Below, piece by piece: positions 11,842-24,871 of a stretch of DNA of 64,000 nt; position 1 is the stretch's first letter, and each line of letters opens with the position of its first letter. This stretch comes from Corbicula japonica (Eukaryota > Mollusca > Bivalvia > Venerida > Cyrenidae), in NCBI GenBank assembly GCA_038501625.1, contig JAZAYU010000113.1, positions 124,001 through 188,000 on the forward strand, written 5' to 3'. Below the pieces are notes generated by a model, which saw only the letters and a program-made list of their open reading frames with translations, was not told the DNA's origin and did no database searches. Made by a program: the position numbers and the translations under genes.

Positions 11842-13260
11842 TACGAGGGCGGATCAAAAAGTTCGTGGACTTTTGTTATTATTATAATAGTTTTTATATT
11901 ATTCAAAATACCACAAATAAAATTACACAAGCTTTAATCGGAATATGTCCAGCATATTTTTACAAAATATCAACAAAATACAACATCACATAAAAAAACT
12001 ATGAACATTTAAAATCATACACTAACCGCTATCCGACGCACGTCAAATAGATCTAATAACGTCAACGACGTTACTTCACGGGCGCAGCGTTAGCAAAGCG
12101 GCATATGTTCTAAGTTTCTTGAAATAGACTCCGTCACCGGAATGCGATGCCGGGGTTCCATTGATCGAACATAGAAGTGTATCATTGCTGGTCAAAGTCT
12201 CGCAAGTGGTTATGAGGCGATCAAAAAAGTGGTCCTCTTCTCGCTCGTACCGCCGAAGAAACGACCGGGAATGCAATACCCAGAGTATCGCGGTACTTTA
12301 GCAACGAGCGTGTAACTGTTCAAACAACTTATTACAAATTTGTATTTGTTAATATATAACAAGTCTTTGCATTGTGGACACAGTCTGTGTTGCTGTTTAC
12401 TCAAGTGTAATTAAAATTATAAATAACTTATAGATTCCTATTTGATAATTTATGACTTCGTAATGATTCAAATACCAAACAAAAACATTTTTTGAAAAAC
12501 ATATTTGTTAATAAATTATTAACACACCTTTAAAAATGTCATTTGTTCTGCAATATCCGTTGCACGGTACCTCATCCAGTCTAGAATAGGTCGAAAAGCG
12601 CCACAATAGTTAGACTTTAGTCCGCTTCAATTGCCTCACGGCTTGACGTCACTGCCGTAACGCCGATTTTTTTTATTTTTCCATACACCAGGCCTATTTA
12701 ATGGCTCTTCTGACCGTAAAAAAAACACTGGTTCAACTAAAAATCTAGAGCTCGGCTTACGGAAGTTTTCATTTGCGGCTGCTAAATTATTATAGCTTTT
12801 CATGAGGTGATTTTCAAAGACCATGACAGAATTTTATAATAGCGCGTATTTCCGAGCGATCTGACGGCGACATTTCTGACGTTTTAACGTTGGTGATAGC
12901 TTTCTTAAATATTGACTGTTTTTAAAACGCATAGTCAGAATGACGTAAAATTTCGGCATTGCATCATTTGTATACCGTGCTTTGACGTTGCGAAATTTGG
13001 CTGTGTTTCAACCAGTTGTTTTGTTTTTATTGACAGGTATATGCTTTATAAAGTACAATGGCAACGGCGTGCGCCGCCTACGTGTTACCATGGTTATTCA
13101 AATAAGCCACGCGCTTTTGAAATCGATTTAATATATGAATATTTTAGCTCAGTTTGTTACGTTTGTGTTCTGATTGAATTTAGTATATAATTTATTGCGA
13201 ACGTGTTTCAAATTAAGATACAATGACAAAAGTCCACGAACTTTTTGATCCGCCCTCGTA
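11842..13260 (-). mobile_element. Decayed mariner-like element, 1.42 kb
   Basis: Perfect or near-perfect 35-bp terminal inverted repeats start TACGAGGGCGGATCAAAAAG at 11842 and end with the complement at 13260. TA flanks both sides (11840-11841 and 13261-13262), which fits Tc1/mariner insertion. Inside, the minus strand holds a transposase remnant (12076-12330). Most of the catalytic region is lost or scrambled, so the copy is non-autonomous. The ~35-bp TIR and overall size are in the usual mariner range. Confidence 0.85.
12076..12330 (-). pseudogene. Mariner transposase fragment
   Basis: Minus-strand translation gives SRSFLRRYEREEDHFFDRLI followed by TTCETLTS, then GVYFKKLRT. This is the mariner pattern 'RYE..GD.FL.RI.T.DETW.....' followed by '..KKFKT'. 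The catalytic Asp of the DET triad position is Cys here and the following Trp is lost. The upstream part of the fragment has shifted frame near 12230. Only the middle of a ~345-residue transposase remains. Confidence 0.7.
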
Positions 13261-13263
13261 TAT

Positions 13264-14256
13264 CTTCATAGTAAGATCATTGTCTAGGCTGCTAACCGAT
13301 CATTCTTTAAAAAGACAAACAAACAACTATTTAAGGAAGGCAATTACTTAAAATTGCACAAACTACGGAATCAGGGTAAAGAGCAAATGAAAGATATAAA
13401 TCTCTCTAATGCAAGATTTATTACAGATTTCTCAGAATCGATGCAGCGTTAATCCGCATGATTGATACAACCCGTATCTGACAATGTCGTTTTCCGATTC
13501 TTTATTTTGCAGCTTCTCGTGTTCTATGTGACGTCATAATTATACTATACCACACTATGTTGTCGTAATTTTCCGGCACATAACGATCTCAAAATAGGAA
13601 ATATCCGTCGCAATTTTACAACCGTTACGAAAATATAACGCTATTCATAAATTTTCTACGACATTCATTAATTTACTATCGCGTTACTATTTTTAATTCG
13701 AGTTTTATGTAAACCACGTTGTTGACTACTGTAGGTTCGTTTTATTTCTTGTTGCGAATGTAAACCACATCACGCTCGACCTTTGGTCTCGCGTGATATT
13801 GTTTACATACCCAACTCGAAACGTACGAACCTACAAAATTCATACTATTATAATATTCCATATTTATCACTGGTTTGTTAGTCCTAGAAGGTTAAACAAT
13901 GGTTGCAAAAACTCGTTAATATCAATTGTTTTCAATTATTTAATAATTCGTATGTTCTTACTCTTCAACTCCATTTTCTACGATGAACTCTTTATTCATC
14001 TAACGAATCAGATTTCCTAATGGTACGCAGTGTGACGTTTTATGGCTACAGTAAAAGACGATCGCAATTATTGAACTATAACAATTTTTGACGTGTGTCG
14101 TCGGCGAGCACGTTCGTGTTTCCCCAAGTTGCTGTGAAAAAAGCGTGTAGATCTAGCCATTCACTTTGTCGTCAACGTGGCTTCTTCAACAGCCATTCAA
14201 AAACACCTTAACATCACTAAATGTATTTCTGTGTGTTAATACAAGAAATAAATCGA
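13264..14256. other. Spacer with one hairpin
   Basis: No gene seen. An 18-bp imperfect inverted repeat (ATGTAAACCACATCACGC at 13758-13775 and its partner at 13791-13808) could form a hairpin with a 15-nt loop, and GTAGGTTCG/CGAACCTAC flanks it at 13731 and 13826. It may be a small fold-back element. Confidence 0.5.
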
Positions 14257-14258
14257 TA

Positions 14259-15971
14259 ATATGAACTAAGGCACTGCCTCTTATCGAGCTCTAGCGCTAA
14301 TAATCTCGGATAATGATTTGCTCTAGCTCTAATAATCTCAGATAATGATTTATATTAAAAAATAATTTGTTTCTAACATTTGTTAGCCTACTCATGCACA
14401 ATAAAACTATGTGATTTTTGGAAAGAATTTAAGTTTACATCAACTTAATTCTGCTGGACAACTGGCAATCTGACTTTTACTAAACATTTGGGTTTTTAAT
14501 GTTTACACACAAAGACTTCTTGCTTAAATTTAAAACCCAAATGTTTTCCATTACCCCAATTAATGCAATATTGAATATTGATAAATTCTTCATTGATACA
14601 TGTAATTTCTAAATATTATGTCACATTATCAAATGTGCATGAAAATTAATATATTATTGTCTGAAAAATAAATTTTATTTTTTAAAATGTTACCTTAATT
14701 ACACTTGCATTTGTAACTTGCAATTGCACAAAATTGTCCCATGCTATTCAAAAAATATATGCATGTATATGAATAAAGTTATAATCTAGACCTAAGAAGT
14801 ACTGTTTTAATATACATGTACATCACATTAACACCACATCGAGACTTCAATTTGTAGTGTGATACATCACCTAGATTTTGGGGCATATTTGTGCAGTCAT
14901 TTGAAAATATCTCCAGGAATGACAATGCCATAGGAATTTACAGTTATTAAAAACAGTAATTTTAAGCTATAGATGCTGTGTGAAAAATATTGTGACAATA
15001 TGGTACATATTTGGTGACAATAAGGTACATATTTGAGCCACGTTACTTGAATGTGCATGATAGAATTACTTATTCAAGTTGAAAAATAGTTCAGCTATTG
15101 GCCCAAAATAGATGAAATAATCTCAATCAATTAAACATAAACATGTACAATGTCATGTAGTCTGATTATCCATATGTAACACTCCTTTACAGGTCTAAGT
15201 AACTAATTTGAAACAAAATGCTTCTTTATATATATATATATTTTTTCATTACATAAATGAATTGCGGTTGCCAATCAAATCATGCATTAAACATGTTGTT
15301 GGTCCATTTTTGAAAATGTATAATAACAATGTAAAGAGATTATTGTTTGCAAAAAAATGTAAACCCATGAACACATCAATTAGCAATAAAAATTGCCATT
15401 ATTCATAACCACTTTTGGATCTCTGTCTGGTAAGTATTTTATAAATGTAATATATACTGGAAAATGTGAATTTCAAATTCTGAAGCTCATTCCAGTTGGT
15501 ATTTTCTTGATTTTGTATTTTTCATTGCAGAAATGTAGGCAAAACTACTTTAAAATAGGTAAATTGCTCTTTAAAAAGTATCATATATAAAAATGTAAAC
15601 TTCTCTACTGTTACAATTGCTAAAACATAAACATACAAAAAAAATCATTGTTTTTATTATGAGTGCAACATCCAGTTTTCTGTGTAAAAGTCCAGCTTAA
15701 GCAGATCCAAGTTCCGGTATATTCAGAATTTTACATGTATTTGAAGAGGCCAAAAACCCACTGACATGGCAAGAAATGTTTTTCTTCCTCTACACAGCAA
15801 TATACTTTTTTCAACAATTTAAATGATTATGAAAGCTTTGATTTTTTTTTATTTTCTAAAACACAACTTTTTGATGCTGAGCAAATTTAGTGACACCATG
15901 AATATTTAACAAAATTTGCAAAAATAAAACAAAACAAAACAGACACCTTGTAAATAGTGTATTTGATTATA
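14259..15971 (-). mobile_element. Outer copy, left part (A)
   Basis: Begins ATATGAACTAAGGCACTGCC after TA, then carries the subterminal TTATCGAGCTCTAGC. It stops at GTGTATTTGATTATA, where the inner copy is inserted; the outer copy resumes at 20097. Confidence 0.85.
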
Positions 15972-18900
15972 TCGTGCTCTAGCTAGGGTCGCGAAGCGAC
16001 CCGAGCGTTAAGCTCGTCTTAAGGTCGCAGGGATGCCCATTCACTAAGGAGAAAAAAACGATGTTCACTTCCGTTTGCGCTGGTTTCCGGTTGTGCACAG
16101 CATAAGGCAATGTAAACACGGGAAAAAACGTGACCGGTAAAAACTTACGGCAAAGTATTGTTTTTACAAATTTTGTTATTGGCTTTATTTTTATAAATTG
16201 CTAATGGCGAAATATCTTTAACAATTAAAACTTATTATTCGGTAGCATTGTTATCGGACTAGCATTTTGGAAAGCTAAAAAAACTAAATCGTCTGTTTAG
16301 AGAGTAGGTTGTCGTTCGTTGTAACCTATAGCAATACTAGCAATCGGCCATTTTGAGAAATTAGACTGAACAAGTAAAGTTGAAAACTACTGAATGGTAG
16401 CTTGTCAGTGGATTATTAGGCCTTAAAATTCAAAGGAGCATAAGGCCCATCAACGGAACAATCAGATGCATGGAGTTTTTCTTGAAAACAAGATGTAAGG
16501 CTGGTGAGAACCAACTTTTATGTGAAGTTGAATTGTGAACTGGACCTAGCAGTCGCAATGTTCAGTCACTCAGTCACATTGTGAGACACACTGAGCTTAG
16601 CGTAGATCAGCGCCACAATTCAGTTTTGTATAAGAGTTTTTTGTCACTGGTCATGTTCGTCATTCAGACATGTGAGCTCATGGCAGTCGAAGATATTGTT
16701 TGTGAGAGTACTGAACACGAGGGATGAGATTTCTTTTATTTATGTTTATAAAACACATGGCACAAGAGCAAATCTACACCACAGGTGCGTTGAAGACTGA
16801 CCCTGTTTTCTAAAAAAAAAAAGAAACTGACCGCCGCCCCCCCCCCCTAAAAAATGAGGGTCTACACTGGGTCTACACTGCATAACATAATGTTTATTGT
16901 TTTGGTTGATAGATTGGGATCGTTATCAGTCTATTCACACCAAATTTATGATCAAATACCATGGAATTGGTATATGGATTACCGTCAATAGGCCACAAAC
17001 AAGTCAAATGAGCCACACTTTATTTTGAAAAAGCTCAAATAGGCCTCAAAAATAGGCCACTTTTTATTTTATTTATAAAGTTTTTAGTATCATTGTGTTA
17101 ATATGTTCTATGTCAGTTTATGATGTTTTATAAAATATTTTTCATGAACAAGTTGCTTCATAGATCGGACATTTTGTACAAAGCAACGTGTACTTTTTCC
17201 GGATTTTTGTCCAAGACTATCATCACTAAACAGGTGGGAAAACAATTAACAAAATGTTGCAACAAAAGAAAAGACATCATTTATATGTCAATATGCTCTT
17301 TTGATCAATGACCTTAGTCTACAAAAGTCACTCTGTCTACACTAGCACAGAATCAAATATTGATGGTTGCAACATAAGCTGTGTTTTTTGCATTGTCCAA
17401 CATGGAAATTGGTTTAGAAATAAATTTATTTATTTATTAAATATGACACCTTTGATTGCATTAGCACCTCTGACTTTTACTGCAAGTGTTGTAAATTGTG
17501 ATTTTATATAACAGTGTGACACCCAGACAAAACTGATTGAATCAAAACCTTGGGTAGGTGTAGAGAAGAGATTATGACTGTAACATAAATTACTTTACTT
17601 TATGATGACAGTCCAATTTTTTAAGCAAAAATTACAATCAGATGATGTTGTAATTTGTTCTTGGGTTTCAGGATGACAAGCACAATTTTAGATATCAATT
17701 AAGCAATGATACTATTTTTTTAACGCTTGTGTAAATCTAAAAACAAAACTAACTCTTTACAGTGATTGCCAAATACAATAGACTTACAAGTACTGCCTGA
17801 ATTGACTTGTGGCCTATTTGACATGGTACCTCCAGAACAATTTATGTTTTTTTATATATTTTGGCCAAATACATGACAGATTGTCCTAAATGTATGAAAT
17901 TTCAGGTTTTATAAATTGTATAGACAATAATTTTCTCAAAGAAACTACTGAGTATTACCTTTTTAATTTTAATACACAGTACTGTAGTATGAGATTTTAG
18001 AGAAGAGAAATTTTACCCTTTTACTCTTCAGACATGCCTTTATACCTGTGTGAGACCGGTGTAGATCCAGATTAGCTGGCACATCTAATCAGGATCTGCA
18101 ATGTTCACTTTTTGGTCAGAAATAACCTAATGATTTAAACAAGTGAACATTGCAGATCCTGATCAGACATCATGGATGTGCTGGCTGATCTGAATCTACA
18201 CATTTTTTCCATGTCATAAAGGTGTTTACATGGAGGAAAGGGTTAATCTCCAATATATTATCATCAGTTGGGACCAAAAAGTTTGAAAGCAGAATACATG
18301 TGTACCAAGAATAGCATCAAATATCAAGTTAATGCTCATTTTGGGAATTAAAAGTGTTCTATTATTACCATATTTTCTGTCATGTGCACATTTCAACATG
18401 ATTTCATGATCAAAATATGTATGTGAGGTACATGTATAATCAAATACACTATTTACAAGGTGTCTGTTTTGTTTTGTTTTATTTTTGCAAATTTTGTTAA
18501 ATATGCATGGTATCACTAAATTTGCTCAGCATCAAAAAGTTGTGTTTTAGAAAATAAAAAATCAAAGCTTTCATAATCATTTATATTGTTGAAAAAAAGT
18601 AGATTGCTGTGAAGAGGAAGAAAAACATTTCTTGCCATGTCAGTGGGTTTTTGACCTCTTTAAATACATGTAAAAATCTGAATATACCGGTACTTGGATC
18701 TGCTTAAGCTGGACTTTAACACAAAAAACTGGAAATTGCACTCATAATAAAAACAATGATTTTTTCCTTTTGTATGTTTATATTTTAGCAATGTAACAGT
18801 AGAGAAGTTTATCATTTTTTAATATATGGTACTTTTTAAAGAGAAATTTACCTACCATATTTTAAAGTAGTTGTGCCTAAATTTCTGCAACGAAATATAC

Positions 18901-20094
18901 AAAATCAAGAAAATACCAACTGGAATGAGCTTCAGAATTTTGAAATTCACATATTCCAGTATATATATAACATTTATAAAATACTTACCAGACAGAGATC
19001 CAAAAGTGGTTATGAATAATGGCATGTTGATGTGTTCATGGGTTTACATTTTTTTGCAAACAATCTCTTACAATTGTTATTATACATTTTAAAAAATGGA
19101 CCAACAACATTTTTAATGCATGATTTGATTGGCAAGCGCAATTCATGTATGTAATGAAAATAGATATAAAGAAGCATTTTGTTTCAAATCAGTTACTAAG
19201 ACCTGTAAAGGAGTGTTACATATGGATAATCAGACTTCATGATATTGTACATTTTTATGTTTAATTGATTGAGATTATTTCATCTATTTTGGCCCAATAG
19301 CTGAACTATTTTTCAACTTAAGTAAGTAATTCTACCATGCACATTTAAGTAACTCGGATCAAATATGTACCTTATTGTCACCAAATATGTACCATATTGT
19401 CACAATATTTTTCACACAGCATCTATAGCTTCAAATTACTGTTGTTAATAACTGAAAATTCCTATGGCATTGTTATTTCTGGAGATATTTTCAAATGACT
19501 TTGCACAAATATGCCCCAAAATCTAGGTGATGTATCACACTACATATTGAAGTCTCAATGTGGTGTTAATGTGATGTACATGTATATTAAAACAGTACTT
19601 TTTAGGTCTATATTATAACTTTACTCATTTACATGCATATATATTTTTTGAATAGCATGGAACAATTTTGTGCAATTGCAAGTTACAAATGCAAGTGTAA
19701 TCAAGGTAACATTTTAAAAAACAAAATTTATTTTTCAGACAATAATATATTAATTTTCATGCACATCTGACAATGTAATATTTTCATGTATCAATGAAGA
19801 ATTTATCAATATTCAATATTGCATTAAGTGAGGTACTGGAACACATTTGGGTTGTAAATTTAAGCAAGTAGCCTTTGTGTTTACACATTAAAAACCCAAA
19901 TGTTTAGTAAATCAGATTGCCAGTTGTCCAGCTGAATAAAGTTGATGTAGACTTAAATTCTTTCCAAAAATCACATAATTTTATCGTGCATGAGAAGGCT
20001 AACAAATGTTAGAAACAAATTATTTTTTAATATAAATCATTATCTGAGATTAATAAAGCTAGAGCTCGATAAGAGGCAGTGCCTTAGTTCATAT
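15972..20094 (+). mobile_element. Inner, uninterrupted copy of the 4.1-kb element
   Basis: Starts TCGTGCTCTAGCTAGGGTCG with a strong hairpin (GGGTCGC-GAA-GCGACCC) immediately inside. It ends with the subterminal GCTAGAGCTCGATAAGAGGC followed by CTTAGTTCATAT. The uninterrupted junction AGGTACATGTATAATCAAAT at ~18424 shows what the outer copy looked like before insertion. It carries a nested palindromic MITE at ~18048-18212. Only trivial open frames are present. Confidence 0.85.
18048..18212. repeat. Palindromic MITE inside the inner copy
   Basis: Inverted arms of about 65 bp: GTGTAGATCCAGATTAGCTG with ATCAGGATCTGCAATGTTCAC on the left and GTGAACATTGCAGATCCTGA with CTGATCTGAATCTACAC on the right. 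The equivalent site in the outer copy (about 20326-20490) has the same palindrome, so this insertion predates the two copies. Confidence 0.75.
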
Positions 20095-22550
20095 TACATG
20101 TACCTCACATACATATTTTGATCATGAAATCATGTTGAAATGTGCACATGACAGAAAATATGGTAATAATAGAACACTTTTAATTCCCAAAATGAGCACT
20201 AACTTGATATTTGATGCTATTCTTGGTACACATGTATTCTGCTTTCTGGTCAAACTTTTTGGTCCCAACTGATGATAATATATTGGAGATTAACCCTTTC
20301 CTCCATGTAAACACCTTTATGGCATGGGAAAACTGTGTAGATTCAGATCAGCACATCCATGATGTCTGATCAGGATCTGCTATGTTCACGTGTTTAAATC
20401 ATTAGGTTATTTCTGACCAAAAAGTGAACAGTGCAGATCCTGATCAGATGTGCCAGCTAATCTGGATCTACACCGGTCTCACATGGGTAAAAAGGCATGT
20501 CTGTAGAGTAAAAGGGTAAATTTCTCTTTTATTTAAAATCTCATGTATTACTGTATATTAAAATCAAAAAGGTAATACTCAGTAGTTACTTTGAGAAATT
20601 TATTGTAAAATTTATAAAACCTGAAATTTCATACATTACGGACAATCTGTCATGTATTTGGCCAAAATATAACAAAATAATAAATTGTTTCTGGAGGTAC
20701 CATGTCAAATAGGCCACAAGTCAATTCAGGCAGTACTTGTATGTCTATTGTATATGGCAATCATTGTAAAGAGTTAGTTTGTTTTTAGATTTACACAAGC
20801 TTTTAAAAAATATTATCATTGTTTAATTGATATCTAAAATTGTGCTTGTCATCCTGAAACCCAAGAACAAATAACAAAATCATCTGATTGTCATTTTTGC
20901 TTAAAAAATTGGACTGTCATCAAAAAGTAAATTAATTTATGTTACAGTCATAATCTCTTCCCTACACCTACCCAAGGTGATGATTCAATCAGTTTTGTCA
21001 GGGTGTCACACTGTTATATAAGATCACAATTTACAACACTTGCAGTAAAAGTCAGAGGTGCTAATGCAATCAAAGGTGTCATATTTAATAAATAAATAAA
21101 TTTATTTCTAAACCAATTTCCATGTTGGACAATGCAAAATACAGCTTATGTTGCAACCATCAATATTTGATTAGATGTGCTAGTGTAGACCGAGTGACTT
21201 TTGTAGACTAAGGTCATTGATCAAAAGAGCATATTGACATATAAATGATGTCTTTTCTTTTGTTGCAACATTTTGTTAATTGTTTTCCCACCTCTTTAGT
21301 CATGATAGTCTTGGACAAAAATCCGGAAAAAGCACATGTTGCTTCGTACAAATTGTCCAATCTATGAAGCAACTTGTTCATGAAAAATATTTTATAAAAC
21401 ATCATAAACTGACATAGAACATATTAATACAATGATACTAAAAACTTTATAAATAAAATAAAAATGTGGGCTATTTTTGAGGCCTATTTGAGCTTTTTAA
21501 AAATAAAGTGTGGCTCATTTGACTTGTTTGTGGCCTATTGACTGTAATCCATATACCAATTCCATGGTATTTGATCATAAATTTGGTGCGAATAGACTGA
21601 TAACAATCCCAATATATCAACCAAAACAATAAACATTATGTTTATGCAGTGTAGACCCAGTGTAGACCCTCATTTTTTTAGGGGGGGGGGGCAGTTTCTT
21701 TTTTTTTTTTAGAAAACAGGGTCAGTCTTCAAAACCCCTGTGGTGTAGATTTGCTCTTGTGCCATGTGTTTTATAAGAACAAATAAAAGAAATCTCATAC
21801 CTCGTGTTCAGTACTCTCACAAACAATATCTTCGACTGCCATGACTGCATGAGCTCACATGTCTGAATGACGAACATGACCAGTGACAAAAAACTCTTAT
21901 ACAAAACTGAATTGTGGCGCTGGTCTACGCTAAGCTCAGTGTGTCTCACACTGTGGTAGACTGAACATTGCGAGGTCCATTTCACAATGCAACTTCACAT
22001 AAAAGTTGGTTCTCACCAGCCTTACATCTTGTTTTCAAGAAAAACTCCATGCATCTGATTGTTCCGTCACTGGGCCTTATGCTCCTTTGAATTTAAAGGC
22101 CTAATAATCCACTGACAAGCTACCATTCAGTAGTTTTCAACTTGATTTCTTCAGTCTTATTTCTAAAAATGGCCGATTGCTAGTATTGCTATTGGTTACA
22201 ACGAACGACAACGAACTCTCTAAACTGACGATTTAGTTTTTTTTTTGCTTTCCAAAATGCTAGTCCGATAACAATGCTACCGAATAATATGTTTTATTTT
22301 TTAAAGATATTTTGCAATTAGCAATTTATAAAAAAATAAAGCCAATAACAAAATTTGTCAAAACAATACTTTGCCGTAAGTTTTTACCGGTCAGGTTTTT
22401 TCCCGTGTTTACATGCCCTTTTGCTTTGCACAACCAGTAACCAGCGCAAACGGAAGGACATCGTTTTTTTAGCCTTAGTGAATGGGCATTCCTGCGACCT
22501 TAAGACGAGCTAAACACTCGGGTCGCTTCGCGAACCGAGCTAGAGCTCGA
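20095..22550 (-). mobile_element. Outer copy, right part (B')
   Basis: Resumes at TACATGTACCTCACATAC and runs as the reverse complement of 15972-18430. It ends CCGAGCTAGAGCTCGA before TA. The terminal hairpin is degraded here (GGGTCGCTTCGCGAACC). A poly-G/poly-T tract at ~21680-21712 mirrors the A/C tract at ~16815-16850. Confidence 0.85.
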
Positions 22551-22739
22551 TATTAAATTTTATTGTAACAGTTGTAGAATAATTTGAATATTAAAGCCTC
22601 TGTACAAATGGAGCCATCTTTAAAATGACACAACTGTGATAGATTATGATCTGTTCTGGAAAACAACCGCAAAGATAGAAGAGAATACACTTAAAAATTT
22701 ACAAATAAAATTAAATAATTATATTTTAACAACTAAATA

Positions 22740-23010
22740 AATTGAAGACCTCCGAACACGACAAATATGAAAATATTGCAGGCCCGGTTTGATTGAGCAT
22801 GTTCATGGACAGCAATGGAAATGTTTATTACTGCCCACGCCGCCTAGCCCCGGGTCGAGCGCAACTCAATATTCACACCAAAAAAGAGTACAATTTTGAT
22901 CTATCCCAAACGATGGTATGCATATGGCGTTGAACATGGAACCTTCAATGCGGTATTTTCAGATTAATAACATTCCATGTTCAGCGGCGTATTGTCCCCA
23001 GATAAAAGAA
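22740..23010. repeat. Dispersed repeat family R2
   Basis: Shared blocks ACAAATATGAAAATATT, GGTTTGATTGAG and CGAGCGCAACTCAATAT also occur in the same order at 54450-54600. Partial matches lie at 55375-55465 and, for the GCGGTATTTTCAGAT / AGCGGCGTAT part, at 40505-40580. Class not recognised. Confidence 0.65.
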
Positions 23011-23275
23011 TGGGTTTGCCCTAAACGAGAAAACAATGAGCAGAACTAAAAAAGAATAGAATCTTTAGAGGGGATCTTAGAACATAAATCCTGCATATCA
23101 CAGACATCGCCAAAGGCAAAATTTAAAAAGCAGGAAGTATATCCTTGAGGGTGATTAAACAATATTTATATTTATATTGGCTGGGATAATGAAACCACCC
23201 ATCTTTAAACTGTCCGAAATAATAAAAACGAAAGTAAATTTAGAAGTACTACATGTACTAACTTAGTACGAAGAA

Positions 23276-23640
23276 ATGTTTATTAAGATAAACAAAGAGG
23301 ATAATGATCTCTGCTCCTTTTGTGGACAAACTTCAGAAACAATTATTCATTTGTTATTTCCGTGTCAAATAGTAAACAATTTTACTTTGAAAATTAAAAC
23401 CAGGCTCAGAAATGTTTGTTTGATACACCACGACTTTAATGTAAAAAATTATATTTTTTCACACGGTAAAGATGATACAATACGCTATATACTTCTTATT
23501 ATTAAGTACTTTATTTATAAAACATAGTTTAAAGATAACTGTGGAACATTACTCAGCCTAAGACTGTTTAAACAATACTTAAAACAAAAAATTAATTGCC
23601 AAACAATACATATCCTAAATAAACAGAAAAAGTGTTAGTT
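23276..23640 (+). pseudogene. LINE C-terminal fragment (Cys-His zinc-binding region)
   Basis: The frame 23276-23527 contains NDLCSFCGQTSETIIHLLFP followed by C, giving C-x2-C-x7-H-x4-C. This is the zinc-binding motif seen after the reverse transcriptase domain of several LINE clades. The following KQYLKQKINCQTIHI (frame-shifted) resembles LINE C-terminal tails. The reverse transcriptase itself is missing, consistent with a 5'-truncated LINE. No intact protein is made. Confidence 0.65.
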
Positions 23641-24868
23641 TCGAAAATTTTAGCACTATACTCAGTAAACATACTGAATAGGTTATTGACAGTCGCAATA
23701 ATATTCCTGATAATGTGAGTTTTTAAATTTTAGTAATTAAGTAATTATTTTATTAAAGTAATTGTTTCTACTCATTCGGGTTACAATGCATATTGTAATT
23801 ACAGCTGTCACATTGATGCATTTTACAAATTAGTTTATACAAACATGTACAGTGTTTGCTTTAATTGAAATTTACCGCTTTACAGGAGGAGGGGGGCGGG
23901 ATAGACTTGATTCTGTTACTGTATCATAGGTTTGCTTGTGTTGTATTCATATATGTACAATGTAAAATTCATGTTCAGAGAACCTTAAAACTAAAAGTTT
24001 GCCGAATAACTGTGTGAGAAATGATGTACTTGTAATACCTTTTGCCGAATAAATGGGGTTACCCAAACTGGGGTTTGCAGAAACGAAAAAAACAAAACAA
24101 AAATAAATGAAAAAACGTGCAAATTATAATGTGTCATGAAGAATTTTTAGGTAAGATTGGCGTAATATTTAAATGTTTTAATTGTTTGGGTGTAATGAAT
24201 ATTTAGTGACGCACAGGAAACTGAAATGTTCTGAAGTGCAACATTAATTCCCTTTCGCAAGTCTTTACTGTTTATTGAATTTACTGACAATTCAAATAAA
24301 TGTTGATTCAAAGTACAGTGAGTGGAAAAAGATTGCCATCTAATTACTTCTGTTTTTATTGTGTTTTATATGATTTCAGAGCGATTGTTTTTATTGGCCG
24401 ATAAAGGAAAGTTCGACTTAAACACTTTGAAGACGTTACCTTAATATACATGTATATACACGACAGTCCATACGAGTTAGTTTGTGTTTTCCTGTCAAAA
24501 TGTTTGATTTATTTTCATTCCATCCTACGATGATTAAAAGAAGTACTACTGACTTTTCAGAGTGTTTTTACGAGTAGTGTAACTCGTCCCCAACCCTCAA
24601 CCCTCCCCTATCGTTTAAGTTTGGAGGAGAACTTGACGCGTGTTTATTATCTCGCTACCATTGCGAACTTAAAATATGGCTGTTTGTCATAAAACGCGCT
24701 CCAAATGACACCGTGATCGGTTTTCATTTGTTCAAATTACCATGATCTAATCAATTTCTTTCCCTGAAACAAAAAAGTCACAACCTTCGACAGATGGCAT
24801 AATGTTGAGAACATGGATCATTATTCATGACGATTTTATAGCCTAAATGCCGCGGTACGAAGTTGACA
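23641..24868. other. No gene; possible LINE 3' tail then unique sequence
   Basis: Contains an A-rich stretch near 24085-24115 that could be the tail of the LINE fragment. Nothing else recognisable. Confidence 0.4.
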
Positions 24869-24871
24869 TTG

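Larger units (their letters stand above)
14259..22550. mobile_element. Composite: 4.1-kb element nested inside an inverted copy of itself
   Basis: The order is A (14259-15971), B (15972-18430), A' (18431-20094), B' (20097-22550), where primes mark reverse complements. Reading B-A' as one element, the interrupted outer element A...B' is its reverse complement. Termini are TCG(T/A)GCTCTAGC at the B end and AGTTCATAT at the A' end. TA target duplications flank both the inner copy (15970-15971 and 20095-20096) and the outer copy (14257-14258 and 22551-22552). No long open frame exists, so it is non-autonomous. Class unknown; TA target choice is compatible with Tc1/mariner but the outermost bases are not inverted repeats. 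Confidence 0.85.

Noticed and set aside
17120..17311. 63-residue frame, also present inverted at 21214-21405
   Set aside because: Conserved only because it lies in the duplicated transposon; no known domain.
15972..20094. Helitron for the 4.1-kb element
   Set aside because: It starts TC and has a hairpin, but the hairpin is at the TC end, the other end is not CTRR, and target duplications of TA are present.
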